A DNA stretch of 64,000 nt, taken from positions 1 through 64,000 of the forward strand of contig NZ_JAERRG010000013.1 of assembly GCF_016741935.1 (NCBI RefSeq), in the 5' to 3' direction. Shown piece by piece: positions 36,092 to 44,710 of the stretch. The position numbers were made by a program, and so were the translations under genes. Each line of letters starts with the position of its first letter. Position 1 is the stretch's first letter. The DNA is from Streptomyces endocoffeicus (GTDB lineage: Bacteria; Actinomycetota; Actinomycetes; Streptomycetales; Streptomycetaceae). The notes below the pieces were generated by a model, which made no database searches, was not told where the DNA came from, and was given only the letters and a program-made list of their open reading frames with translations.

Positions 36092-36850
36092 TCAGGCCGA
36101 CGAGCCGCTGTCCACCACGAGATCCGTGCCGACCACGGCGCCCGCCGCCGGTGAGGCGAGGTAGAGCACGGCCGCCGCGATCTCGTCCGCCTCCGCCACC
36201 CGGCCCAACGGAGTCTCGCTCTTCGCCCGCTCGGCGCGGTCGGCCTCGGTCTCACCCGGCAGCAGTGACATGGGGCCGTCGGAGGCGCCGGGGCTGACCG
36301 CGTTGATCCGGACGCCCTGATGGATGTGGTCGAGCGCGGCGATCCGGGTCAGTGTGGCGACCGCCGCCTTGGAGGTGCTGTAGGCGCCGAGGCCCGAAAC
36401 CCGCAGATGGGCGCCGAGGTTGGAGGAGACATTGACGATCGCCCCGCCGCCGTGCTCCTTCATGTGTGCGATCTGGTGCTTCATGGACAGCCAGACACCG
36501 GTGACATTGGTGTGCAGCACCGCCTCCCAGTCCTCCTCGCTGACCTCACCGACGGGCCCCTTGCCGCGCAGTATCCCGGCGTTGTTGACGGCGATGTCCA
36601 GTCCGCCGAAGCGGGCGACGGCGCTGTGCACCAGCTCCCGGAGCTGCCCGGAGTCGGTCACATCGGCGGTCACGGCGGTGGCCCGGCCATCGGCGGCCTC
36701 GATCAGGCGGACCGTCTCGGCCAGGGTGGACTCGGTGCGGCCCGCGGCCACCACGGAGGCGCCTTCGGCGGCGAAGGCGAGCGCGATGGCACGGCCGAGA
36801 CCGGTGCCCGCTCCGGTGACGAGGGCGGTCTTTCCGGTGAAGCGGTTCAC
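36092..36850 (-). CDS. SDR-family oxidoreductase
   Basis: A 252-aa classical short-chain dehydrogenase. Cofactor motif TGAGTGLGRA, NNAG in DIAVNNAGIL, catalytic Ser in IVNVSSNLGA and YxxxK in YSTSKAA are present, with PG in NAVSPGASDGP. Starts with GTG overlapping the MFS stop as GTGA (36847-36850), so it is coupled to the transporter. In this TetR-MFS-SDR unit it may modify or detoxify the exported compound. Confidence 0.92.
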   Translation of the reverse strand: MNRFTGKTALVTGAGTGLGRAIALAFAAEGASVVAAGRTESTLAETVRLIEAADGRATAVTADVTDSGQLRELVHSAVARFGGLDIAVNNAGILRGKGPVGEVSEEDWEAVLHTNVTGVWLSMKHQIAHMKEHGGGAIVNVSSNLGAHLRVSGLGAYSTSKAAVATLTRIAALDHIHQGVRINAVSPGASDGPMSLLPGETEADRAERAKSETPLGRVAEADEIAAAVLYLASPAAGAVVGTDLVVDSGSSA

Positions 36851-38295
36851 TGCGTGGCTCCTTGAGGAAGAGAGGAGGGATGGGAGGGACCGGACGGACG
36901 GCTCCGCTGGACGCGGAGGTTCAGGGCGGCGACGAGGGCGAGCGCGGCCCCTGTCGCGGTGAGGGAGACGGCATCGCTGCCGAAGGTGAGCACGATGGCG
37001 AAGACCACGGTCGGGCCGAGCTCCATCGCGGTGTTCAGCGCCCCGCCCGCGAGCCCGGTCCGCTCATGCGGCACCCCGTGGGTGGTGAGCACGGCGGCCC
37101 CGGCGAAGGACGCGGCGGCACCGGCCGGCAGCACCACCAGCCCCGGCAGCAGCGCTGAGGCGTACGGAGTGTGCGGGTCGAGTCCGGTGAGGGCGAGCAG
37201 CACCAGCCCGGCCCCGGCAGTGGCCAGCCCGGCGGTGGTGACCACGCGGGGGCCGAGGCGGGCTATCAGCGGCCCGGCCGCCCGCCCCGAGGTGAGCAGG
37301 GCGATGGCGAACGGCACAAAGGCGGCCGAGGTCCGCAGCGGCGACCAGTCACGGTCCTGCTGGAGATGGAGCGAGAGGGTCACAAAGGTCATCGCGGTCG
37401 CGCAGGCGCTGAACGCGATGGCCGCGAGGGCGAGCGCCCGCCGCCGGTCCAGCAGGAAGCGCGGCGGCAGCAGCGGATCGCCCGCCCGGCGCTCCGCGTA
37501 CCAGAACGCGATGAGCAGCGCGGCCCCGATGAGCAGGGGCACCAGCACCCCGGCCGACGACCAGGGCAGGGCGTCGGTGGCCACGAGCCCATAGCTGGCG
37601 AGCGTGATTCCGGCCGTGGCCAGCAGCGCGCCCGGCAGATCGAGCGCCCGGCCCCGGCTCGGCGGGGTGTCCGGCAGCAGCCGGGGCGCGAGGACGAGGG
37701 CGGCCACGGCCACCGCCGGCGGCACGGCGAAGCTCCAGCGCCAGGACAGCAGCTCGGCTATGACGCCGGAGAGCAGATTGCCCGCGGTCGCGCCGAGCAC
37801 GGAGAGCCCGCCCCAGGTCGCCATCGCCCTGCCGTAGGCGGCGGGAGCGGGGAAGACGGCGCGCAGCACGGTCATGGCGGCGGGTGCTGTCAGGGCCGCG
37901 CCCGCACCTTGGGCGAACCTGGCCGCGAGCAGGGTCCCGATACCGGGGGCGAACGGGGCGGCGGCCGAGGCGGCGGCGAAGAGGATGAGCCCGGCGGTGA
38001 GGGCCCGCCGCCCGCCGTAGCGGTCGGAGAGGCGCCCGCCGAAGAGCAGCAGCCCGGCGAAGGTCAGCCCGTAGGCGGCGCTGAGCAGGATCAGATCGGC
38101 CCGCTCCAGACCGAAGGCGCGGCCGATCTCGGGCAGCGGCACGGCGATCGCCGCGAGCGTGAAGATCAGGGTGACCTGGACAGAGCCGAGCAGGGCGAAG
38201 GCCCGGCGATGGTGGGTCGTGATGGTGGTGGAGTCTGTGTCTGTGTCTGTGTCTGCGTCTGTGCCGGTGTCGCACGGGGTGTCGGTGACGGTCAT
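36847..38295 (-). CDS. MFS drug transporter (DHA2-like, 14 helices)
   Basis: A 482-aa efflux carrier with about 14 predicted helices. The first 30 residues contain a Thr/Asp repeat (DADTDTDTDS), which reflects a GTGTCT microsatellite. Loop 2-3 motif GGRLSDRYGGRRAL and the helix 5 AATLS-like region typical of drug:proton antiporters are seen. It is coupled to the SDR gene, and an operator for the adjacent TetR gene lies 15 bases before its ATG, so repression is likely until a ligand is present. Confidence 0.9.
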   Translation of the reverse strand: MTVTDTPCDTGTDADTDTDTDSTTITTHHRRAFALLGSVQVTLIFTLAAIAVPLPEIGRAFGLERADLILLSAAYGLTFAGLLLFGGRLSDRYGGRRALTAGLILFAAASAAAPFAPGIGTLLAARFAQGAGAALTAPAAMTVLRAVFPAPAAYGRAMATWGGLSVLGATAGNLLSGVIAELLSWRWSFAVPPAVAVAALVLAPRLLPDTPPSRGRALDLPGALLATAGITLASYGLVATDALPWSSAGVLVPLLIGAALLIAFWYAERRAGDPLLPPRFLLDRRRALALAAIAFSACATAMTFVTLSLHLQQDRDWSPLRTSAAFVPFAIALLTSGRAAGPLIARLGPRVVTTAGLATAGAGLVLLALTGLDPHTPYASALLPGLVVLPAGAAASFAGAAVLTTHGVPHERTGLAGGALNTAMELGPTVVFAIVLTFGSDAVSLTATGAALALVAALNLRVQRSRPSGPSHPSSLPQGATQ

Positions 38296-38309
38296 CTCTC
38301 CCCCAATAT

Positions 38310-38322
38310 TTGACCGATCGTT
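38310..38322. promoter_or_regulatory. Putative TetR operator in front of the MFS-SDR pair
   Basis: TTGACCGATCGTT matches the copy before the TetR gene at 12 of 13 positions. The core ACCGATCGTT is nearly palindromic. It lies 14 bases before the MFS start, where binding would block transcription or initiation. Confidence 0.6.
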
Positions 38323-38375
38323 TTAATATGAGGGCATGCGAATGGGCTCTGTGCGACTCCCGTGATCGTGGGAAA

Positions 38376-38960
38376 TCAGTCCAGCAGTGCCAACGCCTGC
38401 TCCGCCGCGTCCCGCACCCGAGCCGGGTCGTCCGACGCCTTGCCGACCACCCGCAACCCCTGCATCAGCACGAACAGCATCCGCGCCAGCGCGCGGGGGT
38501 CGCGGTCCTCGGGGAGCTCCCCCTGGGCCTGGGCCCGTATCAGCGCGGAGTGCAGCGGGGTCTCCACATGGTCCCAGCTGATCTCCACCCGGCGGGCCGC
38601 CGCCGGGTCATGCGGGGCCAGCTCGGCCGCCGTGTTGGTCACCAGGCAGCCGGCCAGCCGCATCTCCGGGGAGGCGGCCTCCTCGGCGAAACGGCGCACC
38701 AGCGCCCGCACCGCGGGCAGCGCCGGACCGGGCTGGGACAACTCGGCCAGCAGGGACGGGTCGCGCGTCTCCGCATAGCGGTCCATGGCCTTCAGGTACA
38801 GCTCGTGCTTGCTGCCGAAGGTCGCGTAGATACTGGCGCGGCCGATGCCGAGATAGTCGACGAGGTCCGCCATCGAGGTCGCTTCGTAGCCGCGCTGCCA
38901 GAACAGCTCGAGAGCCGATTGCAGGGCGGCCTCTGGATCGAATTCCTTCGTTCTGGCCAT
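38376..38960 (-). CDS. TetR/AcrR-family repressor
   Basis: A 194-aa repressor. The N-terminal HTH reads EAALQSALELFWQRGYEATS and ADLVDYLGIGRASIYATFGSKHELY, typical of AcrR-type proteins. The C-terminal domain contains GCLVTNTAAEL, seen in the TetR_C subgroup that often controls MFS genes. It lies 80 bases upstream of the MFS start on the same strand. Matching 13-bp sites in front of both genes suggest autoregulation. Confidence 0.9.
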   Translation of the reverse strand: MARTKEFDPEAALQSALELFWQRGYEATSMADLVDYLGIGRASIYATFGSKHELYLKAMDRYAETRDPSLLAELSQPGPALPAVRALVRRFAEEAASPEMRLAGCLVTNTAAELAPHDPAAARRVEISWDHVETPLHSALIRAQAQGELPEDRDPRALARMLFVLMQGLRVVGKASDDPARVRDAAEQALALLD

Positions 38961-38984
38961 GACCCAACCGTAGCACCTAACCAG

Positions 38985-38997
38985 AACGAGCGGTCAA
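38985..38997. promoter_or_regulatory. Putative TetR operator in front of its own gene
   Basis: AACGAGCGGTCAA, read on the plus strand, is the reverse complement of TTGACCGCTCGTT. It differs by one base from the site at 38310. It lies 25 bases before the TetR ATG at 38960. Confidence 0.55.
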
Positions 38998-39082
38998 GAA
39001 CACTTTCGAGTGAAAGCCCGGGTGCGGAACGTATGTACGGGGCTGCGGGGCCGCGGGGCGACGGGGCTACCGGGCCCGGTAG

Positions 39083-39122
39083 GGGCCGGCCGACGCAGGG
39101 GGCGCTCCCCGTCGGCCGGCCC
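39083..39122 (-). terminator. Terminator of the formate dehydrogenase operon
   Basis: GGGCCGGCCGACG (39083-39095) and CGTCGGCCGGCCC (39110-39122) are perfect 13-bp arms, with a loop that can pair further through GGG and CCC. It is 30 bases past the fdhD stop. Confidence 0.8.
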
Positions 39123-39151
39123 GCCAACCCGTGCAGCGGGCGGACCGCTTC

Positions 39152-40018
39152 TCAGGCCCCGCCGACCGCTGTCCGCAGGGCGAGCCGCTGCTCTCCCGCG
39201 TACACGTTCATCGAGGTGCCGCGGAGGAAGCCGACCAGGGTCAGCCCCGTCTCCGCCGCCAGATCCACCGCCAGCGAGGAGGGCGCCGACACCGCCGCCA
39301 GCACCGGGATCCCCGCCATCACGGCCTTCTGCGCCAGTTCGAACGAGGCGCGTCCCGAAACCATCAGCACCGACCCCGACAGCGGCAGCAGGCCCTGCTG
39401 GAGCGCCCGCCCCACCAGTTTGTCCACCGCGTTGTGCCGCCCCACGTCCTCCCGCAGGTCCAGCAGCTCACCGTTCGGGCTGAACAGCGCCGCCGCGTGC
39501 AGACCGCCGGTCCGGTCGAAGACGCGCTGCGCCGCGCGGAGCCGGTCCGGGAGCACGGAGAGCGTCTCCGGCTCGATCCGGACGGCGGAGCCCCCGGCGT
39601 CCTCGAGGCCGTCCGCCAGCGGCCAGCGCGCGGTCGTCCGCACCGCGTCCAGGCTGGCCTTGCCGCACAGACCGCAGGACGACGTCGTGTAGACATTGCG
39701 CTCGAGCGTGATGTCCGGGACCGGCACGCCCGGGGCCAGCGTCACATCCACCACGTTGTAGGTGTTGTAGCCGTCCTCGGTCGCGCCCGCGCAGTAGACG
39801 ATGTTCGCCAGCTCGTCCGCGCGCCCGAGGACGCCCTCGCTCACCAGGAATCCGGCGGCGAGGGCGAAGTCGTCGCCCGGCGTGCGCATGGTGATGGCCA
39901 GTGGTTTCCCGTTCAGCCGGATCTCCAGCGGCTCCTCCGCCACGAGGGTGTCCGGCCTGGTGCTGACCGCCCCGTCCCGGATGCGGATGACGCGGCGTCG
40001 CTCGGTGACCCGTCCCAT
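39152..40018 (-). CDS. fdhD: Formate dehydrogenase accessory sulfurtransferase FdhD
   Basis: A 288-aa protein that passes sulfur from a cysteine desulfurase to the molybdenum cofactor, needed for formate dehydrogenase activity. The two-Cys motif SSCGLCG and the surrounding LAAGFLVSEGV, VGRHNAVDKLVG, VSGRASFELAQKA and GFLRGTSMNVYAG are all conserved. I chose ATG 40018 rather than an upstream in-frame Met inside the neighbouring gene. It begins 5 bases after the iron-sulfur subunit stop and closes the operon. Confidence 0.95.
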   Translation of the reverse strand: MGRVTERRRVIRIRDGAVSTRPDTLVAEEPLEIRLNGKPLAITMRTPGDDFALAAGFLVSEGVLGRADELANIVYCAGATEDGYNTYNVVDVTLAPGVPVPDITLERNVYTTSSCGLCGKASLDAVRTTARWPLADGLEDAGGSAVRIEPETLSVLPDRLRAAQRVFDRTGGLHAAALFSPNGELLDLREDVGRHNAVDKLVGRALQQGLLPLSGSVLMVSGRASFELAQKAVMAGIPVLAAVSAPSSLAVDLAAETGLTLVGFLRGTSMNVYAGEQRLALRTAVGGA

Positions 40019-40023
40019 GTCGA

Positions 40024-40896
40024 TCAGTCCCGGTTCTGTGCGTGGTTCTGTACGTGCTGGTATCCGAAACGGCCCTTGATGCACAGGTTCCCGTGCGTGA
40101 CGGGATTGTCGTGCGGCGAGGTGACCTTCACGATCTCATTGTCCTGCACATGGAGGGTGAGATTGCAGCCCACACCACAGTAGGCGCACACTGTGGTCGT
40201 CTCCGTCTGGGCCGCCTCGTCCCACGTCCCGGCCGTCCGCATGTCGAACTCCGTCTTGAAGCTCAGCGCGCCGGTCGGGCACACTTCGATGCAGTTGCCG
40301 CAGTAGACGCACGCGGAGTCGGTGAGGGGCGCGTCGTGCTCGGTGGAGATCCGGGCGTCGAAGCCGCGGCCCGCGACCGCGATCGCGAAGGTGTTCTGCC
40401 ACTGCTCACCACAGGCGTCCACGCATTTGTAGCAGAGGATGCATTTGTCGTAGTCGCGGACGTACAGGTCGTTGTCGACCTTCGGCTCCTCGTCCACCCG
40501 GGCCGCGTCCGCGCCGAAGCGGTCCGGCTCGGCCCCGTACTCCTCGATCCACTCGGCGGCGCGCGGGGTCGTGGACATATCGGTGGAGGAGGCCAGCAGC
40601 TCCAGGACGACCTTACGGCTGTGCCGGGCCCGCTCGGTGTCCGTACGCACCTCCATGCCCTGCTCCACCCGGCGGGAGCAGGCGGGGGCGAGGGTGCGGG
40701 CGCCCTCCACCTCCACCACGCACACCCGGCAGGCGTTCTTCGGAGTGAGCGTGTCGCCCTGGCACAGGGTCGGGATGTCCTTGCCCGCGGCGCGGCACGC
40801 GTCCAGCAGGGTGCTGCCCTCCGGGGCGCGGACCGGTTCGCCGTCCAGGGTGAGGTCGACCAGTCGGCGCGGGGGTCGCAGCGGTATCGAGGTCAC
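40024..40896 (-). CDS. Formate dehydrogenase iron-sulfur subunit (N-terminal half of FdhA)
   Basis: A 290-aa electron-transfer protein. It has an N-terminal [2Fe-2S] domain (IPTLCQ, KNACRVCVVE, APACSR), two ferredoxin-like [4Fe-4S] motifs (CILCYKCVDACGEQW and CVYCGNCIEVCPTGA), and at the C-terminus the molybdopterin Fe4S4 motif CAYCGVGCNL. In many NAD-dependent formate dehydrogenases this is the N-terminal third of one large catalytic chain; here it is a separate gene. It starts at GTG 40896 and overlaps the NuoEF-like stop as GTGA. It should carry electrons between the Mo site and the flavin subunit. Confidence 0.9.
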   Translation of the reverse strand: MTSIPLRPPRRLVDLTLDGEPVRAPEGSTLLDACRAAGKDIPTLCQGDTLTPKNACRVCVVEVEGARTLAPACSRRVEQGMEVRTDTERARHSRKVVLELLASSTDMSTTPRAAEWIEEYGAEPDRFGADAARVDEEPKVDNDLYVRDYDKCILCYKCVDACGEQWQNTFAIAVAGRGFDARISTEHDAPLTDSACVYCGNCIEVCPTGALSFKTEFDMRTAGTWDEAAQTETTTVCAYCGVGCNLTLHVQDNEIVKVTSPHDNPVTHGNLCIKGRFGYQHVQNHAQNRD

Positions 40897-42731
40897 TTGA
40901 AGGCTCCCAGGCGGTCGATGGCGGACTCCACGGCGTTCCAGGCGGTCTGGCCCAGACCGCAGATCGAGGCGTCCCGCATGGCCTGGCCGACCTCGCGCAG
41001 CAGCGCGATGTCCCCGGCCGCGGCGGCGCCCGTACGGTCCTTGAGCCGGTGCAGCGCCTCCTCCTGCCGTACGGTGCCCACCCGGCAGGGGACGCACTGG
41101 CCGCAGGACTCGTCGCGGAAGAACTCCGCGATGCGCAGCAGGATGCGGGGCAGCTCCACGCCGTCGTCCAGCACCAGCACCACCCCCGAGCCGAGCGTGG
41201 TGCCCGCGGCGCGCGTGCCCTCGAAGGTGAGCGGGACGTCCAGTTCGTCGGGGCGTACGAATCCGCCCGCGGCGCCGCCGAGCAGCACCGCGCGCAGGGT
41301 CTCGGGCGGCCCCGCGAGTTCCAGCAGCTCCCGCAGCGTCGCCCCGAACGGCAGCTCGTAGACGCCGGGCCGGGCGACCGTGCCGGAGACGCAGAACAGC
41401 TTGGTGCCGGTCGAGGTGTCGGTGCCGGTACGCGCGTACGCCTGTGCGCCCTCGGTCAGAATCGGCAACACATTGACCAGCGTCTCCACGTTGTTGACCG
41501 CGGTCGGCTTGCCGAACAGCCCCTTCTCGACCGGGAAGGGCGGTTTGCTGCGCGGTTCACCGCGCCGCCCCTCGATCGAGTTGAAGATCGCGGTCTCCTC
41601 GCCGCAGATGTACGCGCCCGCGCCGCGCCGGATCTCGATGTCGAACGCGAACCCCTGGCCCATGACGTCCTTACCGAGGAAGCCACGGGCCCGGGCCCGG
41701 TCGATGGCGGTGCGCAGCCGGCGCAGCGCCCGGGGGTACTCGCCGCGCAGATACAGATAGCCGCGGTGGGCCCCGGTGGCGTAGCCCGCGACGGTCATGG
41801 CCTCGATGAGGGCGTAGGGATCGCCCTCCATCAGGGCCCGGTCCTTGAAGGTGCCCGGTTCGCTCTCGTCGGCGTTGCAGACCAGATAGTGCGGATGGTC
41901 GGGCTGCTGGGCGGTGGCCGACCACTTCCGCCCGGTCGGGAACGCGGCCCCGCCCCGCCCGACCAGACCCGCCTCGGTCACCTCCCGGATCACCCCGGCG
42001 GGCCCGAGCGCGAACGCGCGCCGCAGGGCCGCGTATCCGCCGTGGGCACGGTAGTCGTCCAGCGACCCCGGGTCCACCACCCCGACCCGGCGCAGCAGCA
42101 CCAGGCCGTCGGCGCCGGCCTGGGGGACCGCGGCCACCGCGGGCGGCTCGGCCGCCGCCGCGTGCGGCGCCGACGCCGCCTCGGCGACCGCCTCGGCGGT
42201 GGCGGGGGCGACGACCGCGGTCCGCGGGGCCTCGCCCGCGCGGATCACCAGGGCCGCCGGGGCGCGCTCGCACAGGCCCAGGCACGGGCTGGGCTGCCAG
42301 ACGGCCCCGGACCCCGCCGAGCCCGCCGGGCCCACGTCCCGTTCGAGCTCCGCGCACACCTCGGCGGAGCCCCGGGCCGCGCACGCCAGATCCGTACAGA
42401 CGTGGACGACGGTCGCCGGACGGGGTTTCACCGCGAACATCGCGTAGAAGGTCGCCACTCCGTAGCCCTCGGCCGGAGGGACCGTCAGCCGGCGGCACAG
42501 ATAGTCCAGGCCGCCCTCGCTGATCCAGCCCACCCGGTCGTTGAGGGCGTGCAGCCCGGGCAGCAGCAGATCGCGCCGCTCCCGTGCCTCGCGGCCGCCG
42601 CGCGCCCAGCGCAGATCCGTGTCCGTACGGTCGTCCGCGCCCTCCCAGGCGGACTCGGGCGGGCCGAGCAGCGCGTCGACCGCCGCCCGCTCCTCGTCCG
42701 TGGGCTTGCTGTCACCGAATCGCAGATCCAC
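40893..42731 (-). CDS. NuoE-NuoF fusion, formate dehydrogenase diaphorase subunit
   Basis: A 612-aa NAD(H)-reacting subunit. Residues about 30-160 are NuoE-like with [2Fe-2S] ligands in VHVCTDLACAARG and PCLGLCER. An Ala-rich linker leads to a NuoF-like domain with the FMN/NAD loops GLVGRGGAAFPTGRKW and GAGAYICGEETAI, and the [4Fe-4S] motif SCGQCVPCRVG. I chose GTG 42731, with AAGGAG 6 bases upstream, inside a 4-base overlap of the catalytic gene region. It should transfer electrons from formate oxidation to NAD+. Confidence 0.93.
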   Translation of the reverse strand: MDLRFGDSKPTDEERAAVDALLGPPESAWEGADDRTDTDLRWARGGREARERRDLLLPGLHALNDRVGWISEGGLDYLCRRLTVPPAEGYGVATFYAMFAVKPRPATVVHVCTDLACAARGSAEVCAELERDVGPAGSAGSGAVWQPSPCLGLCERAPAALVIRAGEAPRTAVVAPATAEAVAEAASAPHAAAAEPPAVAAVPQAGADGLVLLRRVGVVDPGSLDDYRAHGGYAALRRAFALGPAGVIREVTEAGLVGRGGAAFPTGRKWSATAQQPDHPHYLVCNADESEPGTFKDRALMEGDPYALIEAMTVAGYATGAHRGYLYLRGEYPRALRRLRTAIDRARARGFLGKDVMGQGFAFDIEIRRGAGAYICGEETAIFNSIEGRRGEPRSKPPFPVEKGLFGKPTAVNNVETLVNVLPILTEGAQAYARTGTDTSTGTKLFCVSGTVARPGVYELPFGATLRELLELAGPPETLRAVLLGGAAGGFVRPDELDVPLTFEGTRAAGTTLGSGVVLVLDDGVELPRILLRIAEFFRDESCGQCVPCRVGTVRQEEALHRLKDRTGAAAAGDIALLREVGQAMRDASICGLGQTAWNAVESAIDRLGAFK

Positions 42732-42733
42732 GA

Positions 42734-44683
42734 TCAGCTCCTTACGGCGGTCACGGGAATCTTCTCGATCCTTATGGCCGACGCCTTGAACTCCGCCGTC
42801 CCCGCGATGGGGCAGTTCGCCTCGATCGTCAGGGAGTTGGTGTCCACCTCGTCGGGGAAGTGCATGGTCATGAAGGCGAGCCCCGGCCGCAGCCCGGGAT
42901 CGATCCACACCGGTGCCACCACCGAACCGCGCCGCGAGGAGACCCGCACCCGCTCCTCGGCCTCCACCCGGTAGCGGGCCGCGTCCTCCGGGCACAGCTC
43001 GATGTACTCGCCGCGCCGCAGCGGAGAGGCGAAACCCCCGCTCTGCACCCCGGTGTTGTACGAGTCCAGGCGCCGCCCCGTGGTGAGCCGGATCGGGAAG
43101 GCGTCATCGGTCAGATCGACCGGCGGATCGTGCTTCACCGGTCCGAAGGGGGCGAGCGGGCCGCGCAGCGCCGGATCGCTCTCCCACAGGCGGCTGTGCA
43201 GATAGGTGGGCTCGAGACGGTCGGTGCTGGGGCAGGGCCACTGGATGCCCTGGTGCTCCTCCAGCCGCTCATAGGTCATGCCGAAGTGGTCAGGGGAGAC
43301 GTCGCGCAGCTCGTTCCAGACCTCCTCCGCGCCCTCGAACTTCCAGTCGTGGCCGAGCCGCCGCGCCAGCTCGCAGATGATGTCGATGTCCTCGCGCGCC
43401 TCGCCCGGCGGCTCCACGGCCTTCCGCACCCGCTGGACGCGCCGCTCGCTGTTGGTGGTGGTGCCCTCCGTCTCGCACCAGCCGGCGGTCGCCGGGAGCA
43501 CCACATCGGCCAGCTCGGCGGTCCGGGTGAGGAAGATGTCCTGCACCACCAGGTGCTCCAGCGACTCCAGCCGCCGGACGGCCTGCTCGGTGTCGGCCTC
43601 GGACTGGGCCGGGTTCTCGCCGACGCAGTAGACGGCGCGCAGTTCGCCCGCCTCCATGGCCTCGAACATCTCGGTGAGGTTCAGTCCGTAGCGCGGCTGG
43701 ATGACCACGTCCCAGGCGCGCTCGAACTTGGACCGGATGGGCGGGTCCAGGATGTCCTGGAAGCCGGGCAGCCGGTTGGGGATGGCGCCCATGTCGCCGC
43801 CGCCCTGCACGTTGTTCTGGCCGCGCAGCGGCTGGAGCCCGCTGCCGTACCGGCCGACATGGCCGGTCAGCAGGGAGAGGTTGATCAGCGCCCGGACGTT
43901 GTCGGTGCCGTTGTGGTGCTCGGTGATGCCGAGCGTCCAGCACAGCTGGGCGCGTTCGGCGGTGGCGTAGGCGTGCGCGAGATCGCGGATGGCGTCCGCC
44001 GGGACGCCGGTGACCTTCTCGGCGACGCTCGGCGTCCAGGGCTCCACATGGGCCGCGTACTCCTCGAAGCCGGTGGTCGCGCGCTCGATGAAGGACCGGT
44101 TGGCGAGCCCCGCGTGGATGATCTCGCGGCCCACGGCGTGGGCGAGCGGGATGTCGGTGCCCACGTTCAGCCCCAGCCAGCTCTCCGCCCATTCGGCGGT
44201 CGAGGTGCGGCGCGGATCGACGGCGTACATCCGGGCGCCGTTGTGGATGCCCTTGAGGACGTGATGGAAGAAGATCGGGTGCGCGAAGCGGGCGTTGGAG
44301 CCCCACATCACGATGAGGTCGGTGTCCTCGACCTCCGCGTACGACGAGGTGCCGCCGCCGGAGCCGAAGACGGCGGACAGCCCCGCGACGCTGGGCGCGT
44401 GGCAGGTGCGGTTGCAGGAGTCGACGTTGTTGGTGCCGATCACCACCCGGGTGAACTTCTGGGCGACGTAGTTCATCTCGTTGGTGGCGCGGGCGCAGGA
44501 GAACATGCCGAACGCGTCGGGCCCGTGGGCCGCCGTCACGGCCCGGAACCCGGCGGCGGCCCGGCTGAGCGCCTCGTCCCAGGAGGCGCGGCGGAGCTCT
44601 CCGCTCACCGAGTCCCGCACCAGGGGGTGGGTCAGTCGCGGGTACTGCTTCTGCTGTCGGTTGCGTTGGCGGTTACGGGCCAC
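42734..44683 (-). CDS. Formate dehydrogenase catalytic Mo subunit
   Basis: A 649-aa molybdopterin oxidoreductase that oxidises formate to CO2. The Mo-ligand motif NRTCHAPSV carries Cys where E. coli FdhF has Sec. MPT contacts such as VMWGSNARFAHP, GITEHHNGTDNV and LRGQNNVQGGGDMGA follow, with a C-terminal MPT-dinucleotide domain (LTTGRRLDSYNTG). The N-terminal iron-sulfur domains are absent, as they are in a separate gene. It follows the KPR-like reductase by 27 bases and overlaps the NuoEF start region. Confidence 0.92.
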   Translation of the reverse strand: MARNRQRNRQQKQYPRLTHPLVRDSVSGELRRASWDEALSRAAAGFRAVTAAHGPDAFGMFSCARATNEMNYVAQKFTRVVIGTNNVDSCNRTCHAPSVAGLSAVFGSGGGTSSYAEVEDTDLIVMWGSNARFAHPIFFHHVLKGIHNGARMYAVDPRRTSTAEWAESWLGLNVGTDIPLAHAVGREIIHAGLANRSFIERATTGFEEYAAHVEPWTPSVAEKVTGVPADAIRDLAHAYATAERAQLCWTLGITEHHNGTDNVRALINLSLLTGHVGRYGSGLQPLRGQNNVQGGGDMGAIPNRLPGFQDILDPPIRSKFERAWDVVIQPRYGLNLTEMFEAMEAGELRAVYCVGENPAQSEADTEQAVRRLESLEHLVVQDIFLTRTAELADVVLPATAGWCETEGTTTNSERRVQRVRKAVEPPGEAREDIDIICELARRLGHDWKFEGAEEVWNELRDVSPDHFGMTYERLEEHQGIQWPCPSTDRLEPTYLHSRLWESDPALRGPLAPFGPVKHDPPVDLTDDAFPIRLTTGRRLDSYNTGVQSGGFASPLRRGEYIELCPEDAARYRVEAEERVRVSSRRGSVVAPVWIDPGLRPGLAFMTMHFPDEVDTNSLTIEANCPIAGTAEFKASAIRIEKIPVTAVRS

Positions 44684-44710
44684 GACGGGCTCCTTACGGC
44701 GGTCACGCCG

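Noticed and set aside
38221..38276. GTGTCT-type microsatellite as a phase-variable promoter
   Set aside because: It is within the MFS coding start and in 6-base units, so changes keep the frame and would only alter a Thr/Asp tail length.
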